Below are positions 42,601 to 49,122 of a stretch of DNA of 49,122 nucleotides, in pieces. The notes beneath the pieces are model-generated. The model was not told the origin of the DNA. It did not search any database and saw only the letters and a program-made list of their open reading frames with translations. The position numbers and the translations under genes were made by a program. This DNA comes from Bacillota bacterium (GTDB taxonomy: Bacteria; Bacillota; UBA4882; UBA8346), in the NCBI GenBank assembly GCA_023435565.1, contig JAEYRN010000093.1, forward strand, positions 1 through 49,122. Reading direction: 5' to 3'. Numbering within the stretch: the first letter of the stretch is position 1; each line of letters begins with the position of its first letter.

Positions 42601-45197
42601 AATATTAAATAATTTACAATTTCATCCTTTAATTGAGTTTTATTTAAGTTTATAAGAGGGCTTCTCTCCCAAGATGGCAAATAAAACCATTCCTGCATAT
42701 CATTCTTTCTGAGAACCGGTGCGGAAATAGTTTCCGACTGTTCATTTAGCATTAACGGATCTGGTTCGATCCAGAAACGCTGTCTTTCAAATGGATAGGT
42801 TGGTAAGGACATCCTATGTCGCTGTTCATTACTGTAAAATCCTTCCCAATCAATATTAACTCCCCGATTCCATAACTTTCCTAAGACTGTATATATATGA
42901 CGAATATCTGAACCGGCTTCCCTGGGATGCCTCATAATATTGAAAAACCAATGACTTTCTGCTTGAAAAGCGGAATGTTCCCTGATTAAACCAGATAAAG
43001 TTCCTCCCTCGCCTATTTCAATAAAAATAGTTGAAGTGGATTTTACTAATTTATCAATACCATCAGCCAATCTGTCTGTGTTAAGATGTTGAGCCCAATA
43101 TTTAGAACTGGTGGCTTCTTCAGAGTCAATCCAATTACCGGTCAAATTTGAGATATATGGTATCTTCGGAGCTGAAAGCTTGATTTCTTTTATTTTCTCT
43201 TCCACAAACGATACCCTCTGTATTACTCCTGTAGATGTTTCCTGCATTAACCGTCCCCGCCAGACAACTAACTTTAAGGCATCTTCCAGTGAAAAAACTT
43301 CGGCCAAACAGGCAGCTACGTATTCCCCGATACTATGACCAATCATCTTATCCGGTTTTAAGCCAAATTTCATTAGTAATTTTGCCATGGCGTATTCAAC
43401 ACTAAAAATTATCGGCTGGATCAACCCGATTTCATATATTTGACGCTCCTTTGAATTCTTGGAATACAGCACCGTTGTTAAATCCAGACCCAAAATTGTT
43501 TTTAGGATTGCACTACATTGGTCTAGTTCTTCCTTAAAGACTGCTTCGGTATTGTATAATTCCATCCCTACATCCAGGTATTGCGATCCTTGACCGGAAA
43601 ACACAAAAACTATCTCAGGAATACTAGAACTAGTCATTATCCCTGTTACGGCCTGTTTTGATAATTGTTTAACAGCATCCGAGACATCCTTACAAACAAC
43701 CGCTCGCCGATATGGAAATTGCGCCCGCCCTATGCTAAGTGTATAAGCAAAGTCGGCTAAGTTAATTCCGGAATTTTGTTCTAAATATCCTGCTAAATTA
43801 TGGGCAATTTTTATTAAAGCGCTTTCGGTTTTAGCAGAGATTGGAATCAGTTGCCAAGTCTTTTCAACCGCTGACGGTTCCAGCATGGGGGCTTCTTCTA
43901 AAATCACATGGGCGTTTGTCCCCCCGATGCCAAACGAGCTTACCCCAGCGCGTAAAGGAAAGGTTTCATTGCACCAATCCGTTAATTGGGTATTAACTTG
44001 AAACGGACTGTTTTGAAAATCAATCTTAGGATTAGGGGTATGAAAATGTAAACTAGGGGGTATTTGTTTATGTTTCAATGCCAGTACTGTTTTGATGAAT
44101 CCAGCGATTCCAGCAGCCGTATCCAAATGCCCAATGTTTGATTTCACGGAACCGATAAGGCAAAACCGCCTCTTTTCAGTATGAAAAGCTTTTTTTAAAG
44201 CTTCAATTTCAATCGGATCACCAAGGATTGTTCCGGTACCATGAGTTTCAATATAACTAATGCTTTCCGGATCTACCCGGCTGATTCGTTGAGCAGCCCG
44301 GATAACATCAACCTGTCCTTCAATACCGGGCGCCGTATAACCAACTTTCCTTGAACCATCATTATTCACTGCCGTTCCTTTTATAACCGCGTAAATATTA
44401 TCACCATCGGCTAAAGCGTTTTTTAGCAACTTCAAGACCACTACTCCGGCCCCTTCACTCCAAACAGTTCCCCGAGCTTGCGCGTCAAAAGTCCGGCAAT
44501 GACCGTCAGGTGAATTAATCATGCCCTCCTGATAGATATAACCGTTATCTCTAGGTAATGCCAAAGTAACACCACCAGCTAAAGCAATGTTGCATTCACC
44601 GGTTAATAAAGCACGGCAAGCCGTATGAACCGCCACTAACGACGTGGAACAAGCCGTATACAAAAAAAGGCTCGGTCCTTTTAAATTAAGATGGTAAGAG
44701 ATTCGAGTTGGCATAAATTCTCTATCAATTAATTGCATCCGAGCGAATTGATCGGCTGGGTTTTCAATGTTAAAATCCATTGTGAGCTTTTCCCAATAAT
44801 GATTTAGACCGGCGCCTGCATATAGTCCAATTAATCCCGAGTAAACGTACGGGTCATAACCAGCATCTTCCAGCGCTTCCCAAACACATTCATAAAAAAC
44901 TCGGATCTGTGGATCCAATATCAGGGCATCTTTCGGGGTATATCCAAAAAAGTTGGCGTCAAAATACTCAACATCTTTTACTTGACCTTTAGCTTTTACA
45001 TAGTTTAAAGCCATAATCTGTTCTTTGACGACACCGGCATTTTCCAACTCAGCATCGGTAAAAAAGGTAATGGATTCTTTACCAATCCTTAGATTATCCC
45101 AGAATTCAGATGTATTCGATGCACCCGGAAACCGTCCCGCCATTCCGATTACGGCAACTTCTAATCCTGTTAATTCGCTTTTTGTTTTTCCATTCAT
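36693..45197 (-). CDS. Hybrid PKS-NRPS: KS-AT-KR-ACP-C-A(Gly)-PCP-BtrH-like
   Basis: About 2834 residues. Positions below count from the upstream frame start (residue 17 = chosen start ATG 45197, with AAGGAG 9 nt ahead). KS 28-455: Cys199, His335, His373 intact. AT 545-770: FSGQGSQ and GHSIG (Ser638) are present, but the chain jumps from GRLMQ to the SAPKIPYISN helix, so about 90 residues with the HAFH His are missing. KR about 855-1300: TGGFGQIG and Tyr1269. ACP: Ser1422. C 1477-1890: HHIIFDG. A 1923-2405: code residues D-I-L-Q-M-G-M-V-W, close to glycine. PCP: Ser2458. C-terminal 2520-2850: BtrH_N-like, with Cys2533 and His2638. No thioesterase. Product unknown. Confidence 0.93.
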   Translation of the reverse strand: MNGKTKSELTGLEVAVIGMAGRFPGASNTSEFWDNLRIGKESITFFTDAELENAGVVKEQIMALNYVKAKGQVKDVEYFDANFFGYTPKDALILDPQIRVFYECVWEALEDAGYDPYVYSGLIGLYAGAGLNHYWEKLTMDFNIENPADQFARMQLIDREFMPTRISYHLNLKGPSLFLYTACSTSLVAVHTACRALLTGECNIALAGGVTLALPRDNGYIYQEGMINSPDGHCRTFDAQARGTVWSEGAGVVVLKLLKNALADGDNIYAVIKGTAVNNDGSRKVGYTAPGIEGQVDVIRAAQRISRVDPESISYIETHGTGTILGDPIEIEALKKAFHTEKRRFCLIGSVKSNIGHLDTAAGIAGFIKTVLALKHKQIPPSLHFHTPNPKIDFQNSPFQVNTQLTDWCNETFPLRAGVSSFGIGGTNAHVILEEAPMLEPSAVEKTWQLIPISAKTESALIKIAHNLAGYLEQNSGINLADFAYTLSIGRAQFPYRRAVVCKDVSDAVKQLSKQAVTGIMTSSSIPEIVFVFSGQGSQYLDVGMELYNTEAVFKEELDQCSAILKTILGLDLTTVLYSKNSKERQIYEIGLIQPIIFSVEYAMAKLLMKFGLKPDKMIGHSIGEYVAACLAEVFSLEDALKLVVWRGRLMQETSTGVIQRVSFVEEKIKEIKLSAPKIPYISNLTGNWIDSEEATSSKYWAQHLNTDRLADGIDKLVKSTSTIFIEIGEGGTLSGLIREHSAFQAESHWFFNIMRHPREAGSDIRHIYTVLGKLWNRGVNIDWEGFYSNEQRHRMSLPTYPFERQRFWIEPDPLMLNEQSETISAPVLRKNDMQEWFYLPSWERSPLINLNKTQLKDEIVNYLIFMNDNSFNIRLVEVLLANKAKLTIVKQGSEFKELTSNVYMINPENPSDYKALLSKLRKNDCYPKTIIHLWSLFENNIQDIDGIINEIQNIGFYSLLYLAKAIAKGNYPESLPIIVLANNTLLLTGEEQTVSGKATVLGACKVIPQEFPGIFCRFIDLSLPLMGSSQEALLANSLIEEILYNTYDTHIVAYRGMQRWVQIYKSIPVINDFDYHIKTFSRLRENGIYLITGGFGQIGMEIARKLGETLKAKIILIGRTEIPDRSNWEKYLFTHDPKDIICQRITNIKNIEFSGAEVLVFQSDLSNHRQLEEIICEVEAKWGAINGIFHTAGIKEPKNISQMTKADCENYFQAKVYGLINIYKVFKDRELDFGLVMSSLSSILGGLGFAGYAAANCFMDAFTQQMNKPGKTLWLSTNWDAWRFGDDDKKQLNFFGKELNSLAITPDEGIKALEHVFTLKYLGQVIISTGNLQERINKWLKMNDVKIISQKKVMDKLLNNRPNLINQYIPPRNDTEIKIASIWQEVLGIKEIGIDDNFFELGGDSLKTSILVAKISKEFNVEVPLREAFQTPYIRKLAEYIQKTENITHSSIELVGKREYYQLSSSQKRLYILNQIEGKESIAYNIPVVINIEGKLEPKQFERALDTLIKRHETLRTSFEIIEGEPVQRIHPAVELQIEYLESNEAQTGEIIKGFIRPFALNHAPLLRVCLVKITSEKHLFLFDIHHIIFDGTSMGILIREIIKLYNGEILPELKIQYKDFSEWQTKLKQGEKFKEQEKYWINHFQGELPVLNLPTDYQRPAIQSFTGNNYKFEIGKKLAQDLNRLAVKTETTLYMVLSTAFNIMLSKYTGQEEIIIGTPIAGRQHADLEQLIGMFVNTLAIRNYPGSNKTVVEFLLEIKETALRAYENQDYQFEELVEKLELKRDLSRNPLFDAMLVLQNNGNQDIEITGIRFIPVDYENLTAKFDLTLYAIEYSEGINFYLEYGTKLFKRKTIERMAGHFINILGEITANPEQKLSEIEMLSADEKHQVIVEFNSTKAENPKDKTIQELFEAQVAKTPDNIALVYEDQQLTYQELNDKSNQLANLLGKKGVKPECIVGLMVERSPEMIIGILGILKVGGAYLPIDPEYPEERIRFMLEDSNTGILLTQGRLKDRISYDGTVIELDNQTIYHGERSNPRKVNQPRDLAYVIYTSGSTGKPKGVMIEHQAVNNFIAGMVNEINFTPGKTILALTTISFDIFVLETLVPLTKGLIVVIADEKTQTDPQLINEAVIKNKVEMLQTTPSRLEMILSGNKTACLEQLNELMIGGEVFPETLLQRIKEQTNARIYNMYGPTETTVWSTVKDLSDTNEITIGQPIANTSIYILDQNNQLQPIGVAGELCIGGDGLARGYLNRPELTAKKFVANPFKPGERMYRTGDLARWMPDGNIEFLGRIDHQVKIRGYRIELGEIESRLLKHDSIKEAVVVAKEDNSSNKYLYAYFVAEQELTITELRDYLAQELPEYMIPSYFIQLDKLPMTPNGKLDRKALPEPDGNLNTGVEYEAPRNELEEKISVIWQEILGTERVGINDNFFHLGGHSLKAMQVVAKITDYTLTLTDIFQYPTIAELSKHIQPVHNSTVTIPEVRKEIAASSNLPENKILNNIQPFNDLIYRNCFNNALFSVVRYFEREIDVIFAHDVIVYGYDYNKPGMKFNVSYIETKRIEQILKEIGIRLKLEIISEDLILHTIAALSKNKPVIVGVDCFYLPSRKDTYQKTHWPHLLLVYGFNQSKKIFNIIEHEDLNSSDFQEKIIGFNDLYKAYQGFITNFQKGESLPSYYEFNLLQRDDQISNEFDHYKYQLIFKDNLVANQDLVIDGLENIKRFEFDLTKTLADQSLLDNAIDGLIFGINEVIKAKKSEQYRINRLLEYPEVEQMMESIIDEWNLLKGILEKYKLTLIYRKASFDKVLSKLDRIYFLENQYYKTIYNLLNGRD
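38197..38441. repeat. Long direct repeat, copy 1 (A-domain C-terminal subdomain)
   Basis: 245 nt, nearly identical to 45865-46109 with no length change. It encodes the end of the A domain of the second module (YRTGDLARWMPDGNIEF onward). Differences are scattered and mostly third-position. Confidence 0.85.
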
Positions 45198-45323
45198 TAA
45201 GCATATCTCCTTGCCGGATATAAGAATGTAAGAAATCTTAATCAAGATTCTTTATCTTAGATATTAACGAGCTATAATAGCATTTTTCTTGAATTATCAA
45301 AATCTTACTAAAAGTAATTACAT

Positions 45324-48300
45324 CTAAATAAAATCCTTAAAAAGCTGTATCTTTTCTTCCATAACTTGAATGGAATCATCTATTTGCTTTAATTTTTCAT
45401 GTTCTTTAACTACTAACTCTTCTTGCCGAATAAAGAGATTTTGTACTAATGACCGAATGGTTGGATACTGGAATAAATCTACGATGGCTATTTGCCGGTC
45501 CAGTTTTTGGTTAATTAGATTATTTATTTTAATCATATTTAATGAAGTGCCGCCTACATCAAAAAAATTATCATTAACTCCTATTTTTTCACTCGTTAAT
45601 ACCTCTCGCCAAATTTCCACCAGAGTTGTCTCGATCTCATTAGCAGGAGCTTCGTATTCTACTCCGGTATTGATCCTTTCATTTGGCTCCGGTAAAGCTT
45701 TCCGGTCAATCTTCCCGCTCGGAGTCAGGGGCAGTATCTCTAGTTGTATAAAGTGTGACGGGACCATATAATCCGGAAGTTCTTTGACGAGATGTTCCCG
45801 AAGTACGGTTACGGTCAGTTCTTTATCCGCCACCAGGTAGGCGCAAAGGTATTTAGTCCCGCTTTTATCTTCTTTGGCGACGACTACGGCTTCTTTGATT
45901 GAGTCGTGTTTAAGCAACCGGCTCTCGATCTCTCCCAGTTCGATCCGGTATCCTCTGATCTTTACTTGGTGGTCAATTCGACCGAGGAATTCAATGTTCC
46001 CATCCGGCATCCATCTGGCTAAGTCTCCGGTCCGGTACATTCGTTCTCCCGGTTTAAACGGGTTGGCTACAAATTTTTCAGCGGTCAGCTCGGGACGGTT
46101 GAGGTAGCCTAACGCCAATCCCTCTCCGGAAATACATAGCTCACCGGGAATTCCAATAGGACTTAAATTTTTATACTGATCCATAATGTAAGCTCTAACG
46201 TTTGGTAATGGTTTTCCAATGGGAATGTTGTTTCTTTCCTCTATTTCGTTCAGCGAATACTTGGTTGCATATATCGTTAATTCCGTCGGACCGTAAATAT
46301 TTTCAAATTTCACTGTTTTTAATAGTCTTTTTAACTTTTTAACTAAATTGTAGGGTAATGCTTCGCCTGCTATAAATATGTATTTTAAGCGGTTAAGCGA
46401 CATTATTTCCGGTTCGGGCAATGTATCTAAAAATGCCGTTAACATTGAGGGGATAAAATTGACATGAGTCACTAGGTTTTGATTGATTGTTTCAATAATC
46501 TCTTTAGGACTTTTTTCTTGATTGGGTTTTAATATTGCAAGTTTTCCGCCTTCGAAGAACCAACCGAATAGTTCCGCTACGGAAACATCAAATGTATAAG
46601 TAGTCTTAAGCAAATAAGTATCTGTTTGTAATAAAGGATACTCCTGTTGTAAGGCTGTTAATATATTTACTACACTGGAATGCTTAATCATTACCCCTTT
46701 CGGTCTCCCGGTCGAACCCGAAGTATAAATGACATACGCCAGGTTTTGCGGCAGGTTGATTAATTTCAGGTTAGTATCTTTTCCTTGATAAACCTTTTCA
46801 TTGTCCATCTCGATTATTTCTTGTCCAAACCCAATTTGATATTTATCCTTCAATAGACTCTGGGTCAATACTATCCCGGCGTTACTGTCTTCCAGCATAA
46901 ACTTTATTCTTTCTTCCGGATATTCGGGGTCTATCGGTAAATAAGCCCCTCCAGCTTTTAAGACCCCCATTATGCCGATTATCATCTCAAACGACCGTTC
47001 TACCATCAGTCCGACTATCGTATCCGGCTTAACACCTTTGTTACGTAACAATCTCGCCAGTTGGTTCACTTTCCGATTTAATTCCCCATAGCTCATCTCT
47101 TTATCATCATAGATTAACGCTATACTATCCGGATTCTTGGCTGCTTGTTCCTCAAATAGTTCTTGGATTGTTTTGTCCTTAGGATAAACAGCCTTGGTGT
47201 CGTTAAACTTAGTTAGAATCAGCTCTCTTTCCAAATCCGATATTAGTTGGATTTCCTGAATAGTTCTTGTAGTATCCTGTATTTGATCCAGAATATTAGT
47301 AATATATCTGCAATACCGTTCAATAGTTTGTTTATTAAATAGATCCGTATTATACTCCAAACGAAATTCCAAACCGCTATTCTTCTCTTCACATAATAAA
47401 CTCAATTCAAACATGCTTTTTCCTTCGGTCGCCGGTTGAAGGTTTTCATAGGCAAACATGCTGGAAAAAATGGGGTTTCTGCTTAAATCCCTTTCGGGAT
47501 TAATCTTTTCCACCAACAATTCAAATGGATAATTCTTATTCTTATATGCTTTTAAGTTTTTATCTTTAACGAACCTGAATAAATCTTCAATTGTATCTAT
47601 TTGGTCAAAGTTAAGACGAATACATATGGTATTGACAAACAGACCGATAGCTTGCTCCAATCCTTCAATATCCCGTTCAGCAATAGAAATACCAATAACA
47701 ATATCTTTATCCGCAGTAATCTTATTTAATAATAAAAAATAAGTAGAAAGCAACAACATATGCATCGTAAGATTCGATTTTCTGGCAAACTTCTTTATTC
47801 GCAACGTATTTTCTTGATCTAAAGTAAATTTAAAAGAACTTCCATTAAAAGTTTGAAGCTTGGGACGAGGAAAATCAAATGGTAAATTTAATATGGGTAT
47901 TGGTTGGGAAAGTTCCTCCATCCAATATGATTCCATCTCCCTAAAATCTTCTCTTGTCTCCAGCTTTTTTTGTTGGATAACCCAATCAATATATTTCATT
48001 TTTACGGGAGGCAGTTGTATTTGTATATTGTTTGCGAAAGATTGATATAATTCCATTAGTTCCTTAAAAAATATATTTGAACTCCAACCATCAATGATGA
48101 TATGGTGAAAACTAATATATAAACAATACCTATTCATACTCAACCGATATAGCTTAAACTTATAACAACAGCTGGTTAAATCAAAAGGTTGGCGATTATC
48201 TTTCTCTATTAGATCATTGAGCATATTTTCCCGGTCTTTCTCTCCGGATAAATCAAAGATTTCTAAATCAAACGCTGCTTCATTCAATACAACTTGATAA

Positions 48301-49122
48301 GGTGTAGCATTTTTTTCTTTAAATACCGTTCTCAAGGAATCATGGCGCTTTATAAGATAATAAAGAGTATCTCTTAATGCTTTAATATTGACTATTTCAT
48401 CGAAATACATAGTAACAGGTATATTATAAGCTATCATATTTGGATCATATTTTTGCAGAAACCAGATTCGTTTCTGAGCATGTGATAATTCATATAATTT
48501 TTCTTCATTTTCCTGTTCCGATTCGATATTCGCTTTTTTCTCCACTATTAAAACTTGTCCGGCAAGATATTCAGCTAAGGCATTAATATTTAGATATCTA
48601 AATATATCAGCCACACTAATATTATTGCTTAATTGTTTATTAACAATATTAACTATTTTCAAAGCAATGATGGAATCTCCACCCAAATCATAGAAACTAT
48701 CATAAATATCAATTTCATCCACTCCTAATATTTCCGCCCATATGTATGCAAGTTCTTTTTCTTCATTTGTATAATCATTGTCCGGCTTTCCTTTAAGGAC
48801 AACATCTTTTGTAATAGCTGTTGATTTTATCTTTTGATTTACGTTTTGTTTTAGGATATCAGTTTTTATTGGCGCGGAAATCCTGATTAGGAACTCTTCA
48901 ATTACATTAATATAATTTAATTTACCAACAAAAACTCTGTTAATGTTCTTATTTAAAACTTCAAAAAAACCGTGTAAAGCTTCCTTGGTGCCGACCGCTT
49001 TAAAAACGCTGTCCTGATTAGCCCCATAATCGACCGCCATACCGGTCTCTTTCCAAGCCGGCCAGTTAATAGTCAAGGTCTTTTTCCCTTTTCCGGCGCG
49101 ATAAGCCGCATATGAATCCAGG
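45324..49122 (-). CDS. PKS-NRPS, 5' partial: ...KR-ACP-C-A-PCP
   Basis: The frame is open to the right edge. Before the TTG at 49076 it still reads LDSYAAYRAGKGKK, which with TINWPAWKETGMAVDYG is the end of a ketoreductase domain, so the gene continues outside the window. Counting from that TTG: ACP 105-175 (Ser135 in YDLGGDSI); condensation domain 194-600 with HHIIIDG at 324-330; adenylation domain 636-1120 with YTSGSTGRPKG at 784-794; PCP 1141-1215 (Ser1178 in DVGGTSL); then a charged helical tail 1218-1250, probably a docking segment for the next protein. Selectivity residues read D-V-A-N-F-A-I-I-Y; I cannot name the amino acid. It acts before the KS-AT-KR protein encoded 127 nt downstream. 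Confidence 0.93.
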   Translation of the reverse strand, partial: LDSYAAYRAGKGKKTLTINWPAWKETGMAVDYGANQDSVFKAVGTKEALHGFFEVLNKNINRVFVGKLNYINVIEEFLIRISAPIKTDILKQNVNQKIKSTAITKDVVLKGKPDNDYTNEEKELAYIWAEILGVDEIDIYDSFYDLGGDSIIALKIVNIVNKQLSNNISVADIFRYLNINALAEYLAGQVLIVEKKANIESEQENEEKLYELSHAQKRIWFLQKYDPNMIAYNIPVTMYFDEIVNIKALRDTLYYLIKRHDSLRTVFKEKNATPYQVVLNEAAFDLEIFDLSGEKDRENMLNDLIEKDNRQPFDLTSCCYKFKLYRLSMNRYCLYISFHHIIIDGWSSNIFFKELMELYQSFANNIQIQLPPVKMKYIDWVIQQKKLETREDFREMESYWMEELSQPIPILNLPFDFPRPKLQTFNGSSFKFTLDQENTLRIKKFARKSNLTMHMLLLSTYFLLLNKITADKDIVIGISIAERDIEGLEQAIGLFVNTICIRLNFDQIDTIEDLFRFVKDKNLKAYKNKNYPFELLVEKINPERDLSRNPIFSSMFAYENLQPATEGKSMFELSLLCEEKNSGLEFRLEYNTDLFNKQTIERYCRYITNILDQIQDTTRTIQEIQLISDLERELILTKFNDTKAVYPKDKTIQELFEEQAAKNPDSIALIYDDKEMSYGELNRKVNQLARLLRNKGVKPDTIVGLMVERSFEMIIGIMGVLKAGGAYLPIDPEYPEERIKFMLEDSNAGIVLTQSLLKDKYQIGFGQEIIEMDNEKVYQGKDTNLKLINLPQNLAYVIYTSGSTGRPKGVMIKHSSVVNILTALQQEYPLLQTDTYLLKTTYTFDVSVAELFGWFFEGGKLAILKPNQEKSPKEIIETINQNLVTHVNFIPSMLTAFLDTLPEPEIMSLNRLKYIFIAGEALPYNLVKKLKRLLKTVKFENIYGPTELTIYATKYSLNEIEERNNIPIGKPLPNVRAYIMDQYKNLSPIGIPGELCISGEGLALGYLNRPELTAEKFVANPFKPGERMYRTGDLARWMPDGNIEFLGRIDHQVKIRGYRIELGEIESRLLKHDSIKEAVVVAKEDKSGTKYLCAYLVADKELTVTVLREHLVKELPDYMVPSHFIQLEILPLTPSGKIDRKALPEPNERINTGVEYEAPANEIETTLVEIWREVLTSEKIGVNDNFFDVGGTSLNMIKINNLINQKLDRQIAIVDLFQYPTIRSLVQNLFIRQEELVVKEHEKLKQIDDSIQVMEEKIQLFKDFI
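45865..46109. repeat. Long direct repeat, copy 2 (A-domain C-terminal subdomain)
   Basis: Partner of 38197-38441, in the first module's A domain. The substrate-binding parts of the two A domains are clearly different, so the identity is confined to the C-terminal subdomain. Confidence 0.85.

Noticed and set aside
1..49122. CRISPR array, tRNA and rRNA genes
   Set aside because: No regularly spaced short repeats, and no cloverleaf or rRNA-like stretches noticed on either strand.

Overview
The window looks like chromosome of an endospore-forming Bacillota (Clostridia- or Limnochordia-like; the exact lineage cannot be fixed from sequence alone). The reasons are a complete gerA-type spore germination operon with a sigma-G-like promoter, a GatCAB amidotransferase operon, a CsaB/WecG cell-surface polymer cluster, strong GGAGG ribosome binding sites, and frequent TTG/GTG starts.

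Region 1 (1-10.3 kb) is an AT-rich defence island on the minus strand. Its left edge carries the tail of a transposase. In transcription order it encodes a PIN-domain protein with a membrane-embedded C-terminus, a type III DNA methyltransferase (Mod), a protein with a HEPN-type RNLIIH motif, a type III helicase-nuclease (Res), and a small membrane protein. Two candidate RNases interleaved with Mod and Res suggest restriction combined with an RNA-targeting arm (inference).

Region 2 (10.6-17.4 kb) has a Cys-rich DUF3795-like protein, a membrane diguanylate cyclase, and an array of eight small multi-pass membrane proteins. Six belong to one paralogous family and two are CBO0543-like. They are split into a minus-strand set and a plus-strand set around 14.9 kb, and a decayed ninth copy is visible at 16.3 kb.

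Region 3 (17.4-22.7 kb) is the germination operon gerA-gerC-gerB-gerB-small membrane protein (minus strand).

Region 4 (22.7-35.5 kb, minus strand) carries ligA, an orphan 7TM histidine kinase, gatC-gatA-gatB, a DUF4330-like protein, an O-antigen ligase-like protein, csaB, wecG/tagA and yitT. The genes from the O-antigen ligase-like gene onward are translationally coupled or overlapping. An IS200-type transposase remnant sits after yitT, and two large inverted repeats lie between gatA and gatB. A GNAT acetyltransferase with its own terminator precedes ligA.

Region 5 (36.0-36.4 kb, plus strand) is a roughly 370-400 nt stretch without a credible protein. It is full of long helices with G-U pairs, GAAA tetraloops and a compensatory base change between two repeated hairpins. 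I read it as a large structured noncoding RNA, convergent with the cluster that follows.

Region 6 (36.4-49.1 kb, minus strand, running off the right edge) is a hybrid PKS-NRPS cluster. The chain reads: ...KR-ACP-C-A-PCP / KS-AT-KR-ACP-C-A(Gly)-PCP-BtrH-like, plus a stand-alone carrier protein. There is no thioesterase. The last domain resembles the butirosin BtrH acyltransferase fold, which implies release by transfer to an amine. The AT domain lacks its small subdomain, including the catalytic His motif. No tRNA, rRNA or CRISPR array was seen.
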